Shown: positions 18,416 to 27,795, counted from the stretch's first letter. The stretch is DNA of 64,000 bases from Dulcicalothrix desertica PCC 7102 (GCF_003991905.1 NZ_RSCL01000020.1:1-64000); one strand, 5' to 3'. Numbers and translations: made by a program. The notes: generated by a model not told the origin, from the sequence alone.

Positions 18416-19378
18416 AGGGTGCTATTAAATTGGGGTAATAGCTATATAGAGAGGGGATGTAATTCTCATTTGTGGACGGGCATTGTGCCTCACAATCTTC
18501 CTTTTCTTCACGTACTCTCTATTTAATTTTTATGCCCGCGTACTAAACTCATGACTTTGAACTCCTCGTAGAGCTATGATATCGCCTCTGCGTGAGCAGC
18601 TTTTTTGATTATATGCTACAAATCATAATACAGCAAGGAGTATTTTGGCAAGGGTGCCTCTACATAACAGCATGTTTCCAAAATTGGTAGCTGCGCGGGT
18701 CGATACTACCTCTCTCTACATTTAAACGTGCGTAATTTGTTAGTTTTGCCACTAATACTTGTACTTTTATTTCATAAGTATTACAAGTTATATTTTTGAC
18801 TTTATTCTCTTGCAAATATTTGTCTATATAACCTGTAAGCATTTACAGGAGATGTTTTTACTGTATTTATTTAATGGTTATTCTTATATCAAAAGTGATA
18901 TTAAATACTTAATTTCCAGCATGTAGCACAAACTACTACGTAATTAATAATGAAAAATTATACTAGTTAATATAAGCGCCAATTTAATTATTCTGCAAAA
19001 ATCTTCAGTAACAGTTTCATGAGTGCGAAAGGTAAGTAATTGTGCATTTCAATCAACATAGAAATAGCTAACTAGGTATAAAATGGAAAAAATAAGTAAT
19101 GAAAGTTCTAGGTCTTATCTTGATAGTTTACTAAAACATACTCATGAATCTTTAATATGGGTTTGGCAAGTTGTTAATGGGTCTTGTTCTTGTAACTGCC
19201 GTAGAGAAATCTTATCCATTTTGTATATTATTATTTTATAAATATATACCATTTTCAAATACTTTAAATAAACAAATAAATCTGATTGTACAAACTATCC
19301 CATCGGATGTTAATCCAATCGTAGTTTGTCCTTTGACCACTTATAGGCGCCAGCAAAAGTAAAATGCTTAATAGTCAT
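18416..19378. other. Gene-poor stretch of about 1 kb
   Basis: I find no supported gene. A 60-codon minus-strand frame (18660-18842) lacks a ribosome-binding site. A 51-codon plus-strand frame from the ATG at 19083 (MEKISNESSRSYLDSLL...) has a plausible composition at its start but a hydrophobic, low-complexity end. Both are left uncalled. Confidence 0.5.
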
Positions 19379-19411
19379 AACCACGATTACACGCTTCTCG
19401 TAATCGTGGTT
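19379..19411 (-). terminator. Stem-loop with perfect 12-bp arms
   Basis: AACCACGATTAC and its exact reverse complement flank a 9-base loop, starting 4 bases after the stop of the leftward coiled-coil gene. On the plus strand TTGTTT follows; on the minus strand there is no strong T tract. It probably ends or stabilises the 3' end of the coiled-coil transcript. Confidence 0.65.
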
Positions 19412-19415
19412 TTGT

Positions 19416-19841
19416 TTACTGGTTACTTAGCCCTTCCAAGCGTTGCAGAATATGGCGGTTTTCAGTTTGTAAAGCGAGCATGGTTTGCCTAAATAACGCA
19501 TGTTCCGCTTGGTTCGCTTCTATAGATTGTTGCTGGGAAGCTACTATGTTAGCTAGGGTTCTAACCGAACTAGTTGTGTTTCTAACCGAGTTAGCAACAC
19601 TTGTAACCGAGTTAGCAATAATTGTAATCGAGTCAAACAGGGAGTTTACTGCATCCGTTAATGCCTCAGTTCTTTCCCTCAGTTCGGCATCTCTAAGACG
19701 CAAATCGGCATTTAAAGCAACTTGATTGTCTAATTGTTGAGACTGTTGAGACATTTTTTGAGACATTTCAGACATTTGTTGAGACACAAGCTCTAAGGTC
19801 GCCTCAATCCGGTCTAATCTATCTGGTTCTCGTTCATTCAT
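19416..19841 (-). CDS. Coiled-coil protein of unknown function
   Basis: A 141-residue, almost wholly helical protein. It begins MNEREPDRLDRIEATLELVS, continues with a Gln/Ser/Met-rich heptad region (QQMSEMSQKMSQQSQQ), a repeated SVTSVANSVRN segment (about 77-95) and ends LQTENRRHI-like, matching a widespread cyanobacterial type of short 'DRLDRIE...LQTENRRIL' coiled-coil proteins of unknown role. The start is firm: AGGAGG lies 7 bases before the ATG. A strong stem-loop follows the stop. Some of the direct repeats are visible in DNA (GAGTTAGCAAC-like units), suggesting internal repeat expansion. Confidence 0.7.
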   Translation of the reverse strand: MNEREPDRLDRIEATLELVSQQMSEMSQKMSQQSQQLDNQVALNADLRLRDAELRERTEALTDAVNSLFDSITIIANSVTSVANSVRNTTSSVRTLANIVASQQQSIEANQAEHALFRQTMLALQTENRHILQRLEGLSNQ

Positions 19842-19996
19842 GGTACTTACCTCCTGTTTCTATAATTTAATAGGTTTATAGCGTCGGCGCCTTGCCCAGC
19901 CTACAAAAAACACGACACTTTGACCCTATAAATAAGACACTCACACGCATTTTCCATAAGGCAGATGGAATAAGAGTTTTTCCTGGTCTATATTTA

Positions 19997-20040
19997 GTAT
20001 AGTCATTTGACTATACATGTGCCAAGACAATTTATAGTCA
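19997..20040. promoter_or_regulatory. Candidate operator for the ribbon-helix-helix protein
   Basis: GTATAGTCA and its exact inverse TGACTATAC are separated by two bases (19997-20016), and a further half-site TATAGTCA lies at 20033-20040. The sites are 72-115 bases before the RHH gene. Small RHH proteins commonly repress their own promoters by binding such repeated half-sites; the assignment is inference from spacing and symmetry. Confidence 0.5.
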
Positions 20041-20111
20041 ACGTCGAGCTATAATGTATACGAACGTTTTAATGAGCTATTGTATAGACGTGTTTATATA
20101 TTTGAGAGAAC

Positions 20112-20336
20112 ATGGCTTATAGAGAAGATCAGTTAAACTTGCGCGTAGACGCAGAACTCAAGAAAGCATTTATTGCGAAAGCCAAGGAGAACGGCACAAC
20201 TGCCACTCATTTGATAGTTGACTTTATGAAGGAGTACTTGGGACTGGCGCCTAGTCAATCATCAGATGAAATGGCTGAAATGAAACAAAGGCTTGCAAAA
20301 CTGGAGCAGTTAGTTATGGGGGAGTTAACAGCCTGA
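20112..20336 (+). CDS. Ribbon-helix-helix DNA-binding protein, C-terminus apparently frameshifted
   Basis: A 74-residue protein with an N-terminal RHH fold: the beta strand DQLNLRVDAELKKAFIAKAK (6-25) followed by two helices (NGTTATHLIVDFMKEYLG), typical of CopG/ParD-like repressors. Residues 52-74 are the start of a coiled coil (EMAEMKQRLAKLEQLVMGEL). The frame then stops in TGA, but the -1 frame continues at once with LREENSSLRQWRDRVMELD and stops at 20401. That tail looks like the missing part of the coiled coil, so a one-base deletion or a programmed frameshift is likely. No toxin gene follows. Confidence 0.75.
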   Translation: MAYREDQLNLRVDAELKKAFIAKAKENGTTATHLIVDFMKEYLGLAPSQSSDEMAEMKQRLAKLEQLVMGELTA

Positions 20337-20965
20337 GAGAAGAAAACTCGTCTCTTAGGCAATGGCGTGACCGTGTAATGGAATTAGACCCTAAAAGATA
20401 ACATTTACTATAGAACGTAGATGTTATTTTTTGTCTATTTATAATCTACGCAAGAAATCACAAATTTGTATATATTTTTGTCTATACAATGTGTATTAAA
20501 AACATAGTTTGATTTTTAGTTATAAGCTGATTATAACACTTTTATCCGTTTTCGGATATTGGAAATTATTAATTTTCTGTGTGTACCAGTTCTTGCTTGC
20601 CTTTTTGTTGATTGGCGCCTGCGCTCATTACTTAATATATATGTTATTTGGACGATTGTTTGTTGATACTCATGTTTTAGGTGCGGGTTTACAAAAATTT
20701 TCGTTTTATAACGATATTGTTATATAACCCGCCCCGGAGGTATTTTGGATGTAACAATGATAAATATTCTTATTTTTCATTTTAATAGAATTGGGCTATT
20801 TATATGGGTATTTTCAATTCCATGCGGGTATGAACGAAGCGAAATAATACTCAAGAACCACGTATTTAATAATACTTCAAATTATTTATAAATCAAAATA
20901 TAAACATCGTCCTAAAACGAACTAAATGTTCTAAACTCAAGAACATCAGAACTACGTATTGATTT
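20337..20965. other. AT-rich intergenic stretch
   Basis: After the frameshifted RHH tail (to 20401) there are about 560 bases without a supported gene. A TTG-initiated 72-codon hydrophobic frame (20509-20727) has no ribosome-binding site and poor codon composition and is not called. Confidence 0.5.
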
Positions 20966-21172
20966 ATGACTGATGACACACAGTGTGCAGACTACGATAG
21001 TCCGTGGAAAACTATCTTAGAAAAATACTTTCAGCAAGCAATGGAGTTTTTCTTTCCCAAAACTGCTGCACTTATTGACTGGCAAGTTCCTCATGTGTTC
21101 TTGGATAAAGAACTCCAGGCAATATCATATGACGCAGTACAGGGTAAAAGATTTGCGGAGTTGCTCTGGTAA
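20966..21172 (+). pseudogene. N-terminal remnant of a Rpn/DUF4351-type nuclease-like protein
   Basis: Sixty-eight residues beginning MTDDTQCADYDSPWKTILEK, then FFFPKTAALIDWQVPHVFLD and KELQAI. This matches the start of a large cyanobacterial family of Rpn-like (PD-(D/E)XK, recombination-promoting nuclease) proteins, usually around 300 residues long. The frame stops after GKRFAELLW, and the downstream DNA does not continue the family in any frame I tried, so only the 5' end remains. The next bases contain a dispersed repeat. Confidence 0.6.
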
Positions 21173-21248
21173 TGTGTCTTGTGATGCTGCTTGTTGTTTT
21201 TGCTGGGATAATACAGATGCTTTAGATTGATTGTGCATACATTGCTGT

Positions 21249-21276
21249 CTTGTGGAACAGGCATCCCTGCCTGTAC
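21249..21276. repeat. CTTGTGG...CAGGCATCCC dispersed repeat
   Basis: Begins CTTGTGGAACAGGCATCCCT, nearly identical to the copy at 18347. It lies between the nuclease remnant and the methyltransferase 3' end. Confidence 0.75.
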
Positions 21277-21370
21277 CTATATTACATAAATTGTGGTAAA
21301 CCCGCTTTTTGGTGATGGGGCGGGTTTACAATGTTGTTGGTTTGTATGGAGGTTGTGGGTTAACCCGCCC

Positions 21371-22270
21371 CTACAGGTTTGTCGTATACGCGCTGTATCC
21401 GTATGCCATTGGTTCGCGCATTGATTCTACGGGTTTGATGCTGCGGTTGATGGATTGGGCAAATGGTATTTTTATGCCTTTGATGGTTTCTGGTACGATG
21501 GAATATTCGTTTGTTGGTTCTACGCTGTATTGGGGACATTTGGCTTTCATTCCCGCTTCTATTAGCATTTCGTCTATTTCGGCTGCGGTAAATTGTCTCA
21601 AATAAATTTCGTTTTTACCTGCTGGGTTTAATCGACGTATCCAGTTGTGGATGATGTGGGAAGGACAAACTTTATTGTGGAATGAGTGGTTGAATATAAA
21701 TGTTCCACCTGGTTTGAGTACGCGCGCCATTTCTGCCATCAGTTTCCGCAGTTGCGCTTCGGGGATGTGCATGAATACACAGTTGGAAATTAGTAAATCT
21801 ATTGAGTTATCTTCTAACGGTAGAATTTCGGCTGAGTTACAAATCACGTTAAATTCGGCACCTGGAAAGAAATTATACTCTTGCTTACACTTGAGTAGGC
21901 GCCGTAATAAAGGTTCAGATATATCTAGACCGTAATATTTTTGACAGTTAAGATTTTTATCTAATGAGAGAAATAAAGGAATGCGTCCATAACCGCAGCC
22001 AATCTCTAATATACTGTCAACAGTCTTATTTTTAGGAAACTTGCTCCAAACACCCGAAGGCGTCCCAGTTAAAAGCTTATAATCTTTTTTGATAGCGGCG
22101 CCAGCTTCAGCTTGTTCGATTTTTTGCGAACCATAGTACGTCTTACCGATTTCATCCCACAATTGCTTGTGTCCGGTACTATTTAAATTTTCATAATCTT
22201 TAGGCAAGTAAACACCATCCCGAAGCTGATACTCATTCAGGTTGGGTTTTACGCTCATCGCTTGACTCAT
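21371..22270 (-). CDS. Class I SAM-dependent methyltransferase
   Basis: A 299-residue Rossmann-fold methyltransferase. Motif I ILEIGCGYGRIPLFL is near residues 88-102, the acidic ribose-binding residue is in YYGLDISEPLL, motif post-II appears as CNSAEILPLEDNSIDLLISN, and RVLKPGGTFIFNHS near 188 is the usual strand-5 region. The N-terminal 85 residues form a helical cap. It has methyltransferase type 11-like features; the acceptor is unknown. Starts at Met1 or Met5 are both possible. It stands alone, with the nuclease remnant downstream and a gene-poor region upstream. Confidence 0.82.
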   Translation of the reverse strand: MSQAMSVKPNLNEYQLRDGVYLPKDYENLNSTGHKQLWDEIGKTYYGSQKIEQAEAGAAIKKDYKLLTGTPSGVWSKFPKNKTVDSILEIGCGYGRIPLFLSLDKNLNCQKYYGLDISEPLLRRLLKCKQEYNFFPGAEFNVICNSAEILPLEDNSIDLLISNCVFMHIPEAQLRKLMAEMARVLKPGGTFIFNHSFHNKVCPSHIIHNWIRRLNPAGKNEIYLRQFTAAEIDEMLIEAGMKAKCPQYSVEPTNEYSIVPETIKGIKIPFAQSINRSIKPVESMREPMAYGYSAYTTNL

Positions 22271-22411
22271 AAAAGTAATTGCTCTTGAGTATTATATGTT
22301 TTCGGTTATACGCGCAATCTATAGTAAACCGCAATTGTTAGATTTGCGGGTATATAAAGACATTCCCCTTTATTTTATAAGTATTTTTCCCGAAACATAT
22401 AGAAATTCCCC

Positions 22412-22476
22412 GTTATAAGGACTCGTTATAAGGACTCGTTGTAAGGACTCGTTGTAAGGACTCGTTGTAAGGACTT
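22412..22476. repeat. Five tandem copies of a 13-bp repeat
   Basis: The unit is GTTATAAGGACTC, changing to GTTGTAAGGACTC in the third copy onward; the last ends in T. It lies 140 bases upstream of the methyltransferase start and is not in a coding frame of any called gene. Short tandem repeats of this kind are common in heterocystous cyanobacteria and prone to length change. Confidence 0.9.
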
Positions 22477-22698
22477 CAGTTCTTAACACCCAAGCGCCAC
22501 ACAAAAAAAGTTTGATGACAAAAGTTATTATTTATCGTGTCATACACCCAAAAATCCCTTCTAGCTTGATTCATTCTCAAAAATCAACTAATTAACTTTA
22601 TATATTTTTATATTGTCAATCAAATTTAGTAATGATGTAAAACTAATAACCTACATTCCGCATTTCAAATATTAGTATTTACTTGCAATAAACGAATT

Positions 22699-22750
22699 GA
22701 TCCTCCCAACCCCTCTTAACAAGGGGGGTTAGGGAAGTTAGGGGGATTAT
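22699..22750. repeat. CCCCTCTTAACAAGGGG hairpin repeat
   Basis: A C-rich then G-rich segment (CAACCCCTCTTAACAAGGGG followed by GGTTAGGGAAGTTAGGGGGA). It matches a dispersed intergenic repeat type I know from cyanobacteria. It can form a short stem and sits in the 770-base gap before the P-type ATPase, in which I see no gene. Confidence 0.6.
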
Positions 22751-23042
22751 TATGACAAACTATTGCATTAACTATCTTCAAAACAACACTAAAATTACAC
22801 AAAGATAAAATCTATTAAAATTTAGGTAATAATCACTTATTGAAGCAATTTTGCATTTGCTAAAAAACAAACAATCCTTATCTGACAAACATTTGAGCCT
22901 ATTATCATTACGCCTTTACAAGCTATTGCAAACACTAAAAGATTATTGCTAATGTTATCTAAGGAACTCAACTCATATCTGAGAAATTTAAATTTAAATT
23001 TTATTTACTCTCCATATCTCGCGCGTAAGGCTAGTGACGATT

Positions 23043-25190
23043 ATGTACACCATCACATCAGGGGCAAAACAAAAAGTTGTGCCGCACATACCAAACACAA
23101 CTTTCAAAGTAAACTATCAAATAGTCCATGCAATTCCAGGACGAATTCGATTTCGTGTTCCACTACTTGCTTTAGACCAAAGTTATGCTTTGCGTTTGGA
23201 AAATTTGCTGAATAACGAAACTCATGTAACCAAAGTTCGGATTAATCGTAATGCAGGTTCAATAGCTATTCATTACCGACCAACACAAAATAATCTAATA
23301 CCCTCACTACCGCAACTGATTCAAGATGCAACTTGCTCTCTCGCAATAGAACACCACCATCACCATCATGGTGAGGATGGATTTAAAGTTCCTGCTTTTG
23401 CGACATTGATGGCACTGTTAAAGTTAGCATTTCCAATTCCAACAGCTTTGGTTGCCTCAACGGTAGCAGTTGCTGCATTGCCTGTTTTCAAACGCGCGAT
23501 GGCAAGTATTACACATCAACGTAAATTAAATATAGATTGTTTAGATTTTTTGGCAATCGTTTTGACTTCATTTCAAGGTAACTTACTGGCGCCAGCTTTA
23601 CTAATGACGTTACACGAAGTTGGAGATACAATTCGTGAACGGACTGCTAAAGTTTCAGATGAAGGTACATCTGACTTATTAGAGTCATTGGGTAGTTTTG
23701 CTTGGGTAGAAGTTAATGGCGAAAAATTGCGCGTACTTGCTACTTCCGTTCAACCGGGAGATAAAGTAGTTGTTTACCCAGGTGAACAGATACCTGTTGA
23801 TGGAAAAATATTGTCTGGTGAGGCATTAATTGACCAACAAAAACTTACAGGTGAATCAATGCCTGTTGTACGTTCAGTGGGCGAATATGTATATGCTTCT
23901 ACTTTAGTACGTGAAGGTACAATCTCGATTAATGCTGAACGAGTGGGAAGTGATACTCGTGCAGGCGCCAGTATTCGATTGATACAACAGGCGCCTGTAT
24001 ATGATACACGCATGGTAAATCATGCCGCCCAAATAGCTGATAAAACGATTGTTCCAGCATTAATACTTGCGGGCATAGTATTTGCTGCTACCCGTAACCC
24101 AGTACGTGCAGCCTCAATTTTAACGCTCGATTTTATGACGGGCATTCGTGTATCCTTACCAACATGTTATTTAGCTGCTCTCAAACACGCAACTCGACAT
24201 GGTGTACTAATTCGTAGCGGTCGGGCATTAGAAAAATTAGCACAAGTAGATACGTTAGTCTTTGACAAAACAGGAACACTAACACAAGGTAATATTGAAG
24301 TTATTGGAATAGAAACAGTACCAAACGGAATATCACCTCAAAGATTATTAGAACTAGCAGCAGCAGCAGAACAGCGATTAACACATCCAGTCGCTCAAGC
24401 TATAATGCGTTACGCGACGCAACAAGACGTGCGAATATTACCGCGTGGTAAATGGAACTACGAAATTGGTTTGGGAGTTGAAGCATTCATAGAACATACA
24501 CATGTTTTAGTTGGAAGCGCACGGTGGATGGAACGTAATGATATTAATGTTTCTGTGAATTCAAGCTCTATATATGATTCACGAATGTATGTAGCAGTAA
24601 ACGGAGAATTCCAAGGAGCAATTGTATACACCGACCCATTACGCTTAGAAAGTTCAGAAGTAATTCGTAAACTACAAGATAAATACGGTATGTCAGTTCA
24701 CCTGCTTACAGGAGACAATAAACATCGAGCAATTGCCGTAGCCTCAAACCTAGGGATACCGTTACAAAACGTGTACGCGGAAGCGTTCCCCGAACAAAAA
24801 GCCGAAATTATTCGTAACCTACACTCGCAAGGAAAAACAGTAGCATTTACGGGAGACGGAATAAACGACTCTGCCGCACTAGCATATGCAGATGTATCAA
24901 TATCTTTCGGTAACGCTTCTCAAGTCGCGCGTGAAACTGCTGATGTAGTGCTAATGGAAAACAACTTAGAAAATCTACTCGAAGCTATCGCCATTGCCCA
25001 AGAAACAAAACAAGTAATCAACCAAAACATAGGTTTAGCTGTAATTCCTAATTTAGCTGCATTAGGACTTGCCGCTACAGTTGGTATACATCCTTTAGTT
25101 GCCACCACAGTTCATAACGGTTCAGCAATTGCCGCAGGTTTAAACGGTTTACGTCCTTTAATGCATAAAGACCGAGCAGTGGTAATGTAA
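23043..25190 (+). CDS. Heavy-metal-type P-type ATPase with native His6 stretch
   Basis: A 715-residue P1B-like ATPase. An HMA-like domain (about 20-100, without a CxxC) is followed by EHHHHHHG at 103-110, membrane helices, the actuator LTGES (268-272), the phosphorylation site DKTGT (408-412), TGDN and GDGINDS in the P domain and two C-terminal helices. The membrane motif that normally reads CPC is TLDFMTGIRVSLPT, without either Cys, so copper or cadmium selectivity cannot be assumed; Mn, Zn or another substrate is possible. ATG 23043 was preferred over GTG 23034. The oxidoreductase gene follows after 5 bases. Confidence 0.85.
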   Translation: MYTITSGAKQKVVPHIPNTTFKVNYQIVHAIPGRIRFRVPLLALDQSYALRLENLLNNETHVTKVRINRNAGSIAIHYRPTQNNLIPSLPQLIQDATCSLAIEHHHHHHGEDGFKVPAFATLMALLKLAFPIPTALVASTVAVAALPVFKRAMASITHQRKLNIDCLDFLAIVLTSFQGNLLAPALLMTLHEVGDTIRERTAKVSDEGTSDLLESLGSFAWVEVNGEKLRVLATSVQPGDKVVVYPGEQIPVDGKILSGEALIDQQKLTGESMPVVRSVGEYVYASTLVREGTISINAERVGSDTRAGASIRLIQQAPVYDTRMVNHAAQIADKTIVPALILAGIVFAATRNPVRAASILTLDFMTGIRVSLPTCYLAALKHATRHGVLIRSGRALEKLAQVDTLVFDKTGTLTQGNIEVIGIETVPNGISPQRLLELAAAAEQRLTHPVAQAIMRYATQQDVRILPRGKWNYEIGLGVEAFIEHTHVLVGSARWMERNDINVSVNSSSIYDSRMYVAVNGEFQGAIVYTDPLRLESSEVIRKLQDKYGMSVHLLTGDNKHRAIAVASNLGIPLQNVYAEAFPEQKAEIIRNLHSQGKTVAFTGDGINDSAALAYADVSISFGNASQVARETADVVLMENNLENLLEAIAIAQETKQVINQNIGLAVIPNLAALGLAATVGIHPLVATTVHNGSAIAAGLNGLRPLMHKDRAVVM

Positions 25191-25195
25191 TATAG

Positions 25196-26731
25196 ATGAA
25201 CCGTGAACAATCAAAAGCTACTATGTCAATTGCGTCACATCATAAAAAAGTAGTCGTTGTCGGCGCCGGTTGGGCAGGGTTAGGCGCCACGTATCATCTT
25301 GCCAAACAAGGGTATGATGTGACGCTGTTAGAAGCAGGCGCCTATCCAGGTGGGTTAGTAGCAGGTTGGAAAACTCCAGGTGGACGTTCAGTAGAAGCAG
25401 GTATTCACGGATTTTGGTATCCTTACCGCAATATATTCTCCCTCACCAACGAATTAGAAATAAACCCTTTTACTCATTGGACACGTTCATCGCAGTATTC
25501 TCCTAACGGTTTAGAGGTTGAATCTCCAATTTTTCAAGATTTACCCAGACTACCAACCCCATTGGGTACATTTGTTTACACCCAATTTAAACGTTTACCA
25601 TTAATTGACCGCATTAGCGCTTTACCTTTATTGTATGCTGTCGTTGACTTTGATAACTCCGATGAAGCTTGGCGCCGTTACGACTCAGTGACAGCGCGCG
25701 AGTTATTTAAACAATTTGGTGTTTCTGGGCGCCTTTACCGCGAATCATTTGAACCAATGTTATTGGTAGGATTATTTGCCCCAGGTGAGCAATGTTCTGC
25801 GGCTGCAACATTGGGAATGCTATATTATTTTATTCTTGCTCATCAACCTGATTTTGATGTTGTTTGGTGTCGTGGTACTGTAGGGGAAAAAATCTTCCGT
25901 CCTTGGGTAGAACATATCGAAAAATTAGGCGCCAAAGTCTTAGCAAATCGTCGCGTTACTGATGTAATTACAGAAAATAACAAAGCAACAGGTATTGTTT
26001 GTGGTGACGAGGTATTCGATGCTGATGCTGTAATTTTTTCAGTTGGCATTACGGGAATGAAAAAAATAGTAGCAAATAGTCCCACTCTGCAAAGTCGTAG
26101 CGAATTTAGAAATTTGACAAACTTAGGCGCCGTTGATGTACTTGCCGTGCGTTTATGGTTTGATAGAAAAATTAATATACCCCTTCCTTCTAACGCTTGC
26201 TTTGGTTTTGACGAAACAACCGGATGGACATTCTTTGATTTAAACGCTTTACATGACGAATACCGCGACGGACCAGGAACCGTTGTAGAGGTAGATTTTT
26301 ATCACGCTAATCAATTTATACCCCTCCAGGACAAAGAAATTATCCCAATCGTGCAGCAGTATTTACAATCATGTGTACCTGCATTTGCTGGCGCCAAAGT
26401 AATTGATAGCAGCGTAATACGATTACCACAAGCCGTGTCACACTTTGCACCAGGTAGTTATCGACACATGCTACCAGCCACTACAAGTTTTTCCAACGTA
26501 TTTATGAGTGGTGACTGGATAATTACCCGTCATGGTTCATGGTCACAAGAAAAAGCATACGTAACAGGTTTAGAAGCAGCTAACTTAGTAATTTCACAAC
26601 TAGGTGAAGGTACATATGCAAATGTACTACCTATCGAACAAGATGAAGCGCATATCCAAACCTTTAGACAACTTAATCGCAATTGGCGCCAGTTCAGCAA
26701 ATCTATTTTGCCCGACTTTTGGTTGCCTTAA
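25196..26731 (+). CDS. FAD-dependent oxidoreductase, carotene-desaturase-like
   Basis: A 511-residue flavoprotein. The dinucleotide-binding motif VVVVGAGWAGLGATYHLAKQ begins near residue 18, followed by LEAGAYPGGLVAGW and HGFWYPYRNIF, a pattern shared with phytoene/zeta-carotene desaturases and related amine-oxidase-fold enzymes. The C-terminus has NVFMSGDWI and the GLEAANLV motif that closes the FAD site. The start may be Met10 (25223). It begins 5 bases after the P-type ATPase stop, so the two are co-transcribed and probably coupled. Whether it acts on a carotenoid is not certain; no other carotenoid gene is nearby. Confidence 0.8.
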   Translation: MNREQSKATMSIASHHKKVVVVGAGWAGLGATYHLAKQGYDVTLLEAGAYPGGLVAGWKTPGGRSVEAGIHGFWYPYRNIFSLTNELEINPFTHWTRSSQYSPNGLEVESPIFQDLPRLPTPLGTFVYTQFKRLPLIDRISALPLLYAVVDFDNSDEAWRRYDSVTARELFKQFGVSGRLYRESFEPMLLVGLFAPGEQCSAAATLGMLYYFILAHQPDFDVVWCRGTVGEKIFRPWVEHIEKLGAKVLANRRVTDVITENNKATGIVCGDEVFDADAVIFSVGITGMKKIVANSPTLQSRSEFRNLTNLGAVDVLAVRLWFDRKINIPLPSNACFGFDETTGWTFFDLNALHDEYRDGPGTVVEVDFYHANQFIPLQDKEIIPIVQQYLQSCVPAFAGAKVIDSSVIRLPQAVSHFAPGSYRHMLPATTSFSNVFMSGDWIITRHGSWSQEKAYVTGLEAANLVISQLGEGTYANVLPIEQDEAHIQTFRQLNRNWRQFSKSILPDFWLP

Positions 26732-26738
26732 AATCCCA

Positions 26739-26753
26739 GAAACCCGGTTTCTT
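26739..26753. repeat. AGAAACC-type palindromic repeat
   Basis: Perfect AGAAACCCGGTTTCT seven bases after the oxidoreductase stop; as a hairpin it could shape the transcript end. The rest of the 335-base gap up to the CAP gene shows nothing I recognise. Confidence 0.8.
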
Positions 26754-27066
26754 CGTCACTGAACATGAATATCATCAAATAAAACGAAAAGAAACTAGCC
26801 ACCAATTTTTATTTGAATAATTTTAATAAATAATACTATGGATAGGCGCCTTTTAATATCACGTCCTTGTCAGTAGCGTTAAATGTAAGCTACAGACAGA
26901 CGAATATTTTGCAAAATGCATAAGTTTTACCCCACCAGGAATAGTAAGTAAGTGTAGCCTGATGTGGCAGGTTACTGATTTAATTGTTAATTTTGCGTAA
27001 TTTCAGCGATTTTCGTTGTGTAATTACTATATTCCGGGTTTTTTGTGCATAAACGGGGAATCTCAA

Positions 27067-27732
27067 ATGACTACTGATAATAAAACTGGTACCTGGTGGA
27101 GATATATACTTTTTCTGGCAATAATCATATTTGCAGGCCCAGCAACGTATTTTACTGCTCAAGCGCTGCGTGGACATCCGGTTGACCCGAACTATTTTTG
27201 GACGGAGTGGTCGCCATTTGGTTTGTTCGGTGGGCGTTTATATAATGGTAAAGGTGGCACCAATTGGAAAATAGGCGAAGCGAAAGCAAATATTTTGAAT
27301 GCTGATGAACTGCGTAAGCTACCCGAAGTGCGACAATTTGCTCTGGAATTAGTCAACCGTGACCGCAATCTTAATACATTAGGTTCAGTAGTTATCGACC
27401 CAATATTAAATGATGCTGCACAACGTCACGCCGAAGATATGGCACAGCGTCGATACTTTGACCACAAGTCACCCGAAGGAAAAACTCCACGCGACCGTTT
27501 TATTGCTGCTGGTGGTAGTGAGTACAACGGAGTTGGTGAAAATATCGCTTATCAACCCACAAGCAACAGTTTTGGTTTAACCTATGGTGTTGCAGAAGAA
27601 CTACAGCGTGGTTGGATGTACAGCAACGGACACCGTGAAAACCTTCTAACTCCTGAATATAAAAAATTTGGCTATGGCATTGCAGTTACTCCTTCGGGGC
27701 GCGTATATGCTGTACAAATGTTTTCAGATTAG
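27067..27732 (+). CDS. CAP/SCP-like extracellular domain protein
   Basis: A 221-residue protein with one N-terminal membrane anchor (about 11-32: YILFLAIIIFAGPATYFTAQ). The CAP domain runs from about 95 to 220, recognisable by HAEDMAQRRYFDHKSPEG, GVGENIAY and NGHRENLL, with His and Glu residues of the conserved cavity. Bacterial YkwD-like CAP proteins act outside the cytoplasm in sporulation, development or cell-envelope processes; the activity is often unknown. The ATG at 27067 was chosen because the anchor then begins close to the N-terminus. The aminotransferase follows after 63 bases. Confidence 0.82.
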   Translation: MTTDNKTGTWWRYILFLAIIIFAGPATYFTAQALRGHPVDPNYFWTEWSPFGLFGGRLYNGKGGTNWKIGEAKANILNADELRKLPEVRQFALELVNRDRNLNTLGSVVIDPILNDAAQRHAEDMAQRRYFDHKSPEGKTPRDRFIAAGGSEYNGVGENIAYQPTSNSFGLTYGVAEELQRGWMYSNGHRENLLTPEYKKFGYGIAVTPSGRVYAVQMFSD

Positions 27733-27795
27733 TAGATGCGAGAAAAAGAGATATGCTGGAGATGATTGGAAATATGCCAAATAGAAAAAGTAACG

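Noticed and set aside
18660-18842. 60-codon minus-strand frame
   Set aside because: No ribosome-binding site before the ATG (the upstream bases read TCTCCT on that strand) and no recognisable motif.
19083-19238. 51-codon plus-strand frame starting MEKISNESS
   Set aside because: No ribosome-binding site and a hydrophobic, low-complexity end; conservation would be needed to call it.
20509-20727. 72-codon hydrophobic plus-strand frame
   Set aside because: TTG start, no ribosome-binding site, and hydrophobicity explained by T-rich DNA.
22946-23215. Frame overlapping the start of the P-type ATPase
   Set aside because: It runs in another frame over clearly coding DNA and ends in Ser/Cys/Asn-rich noise.
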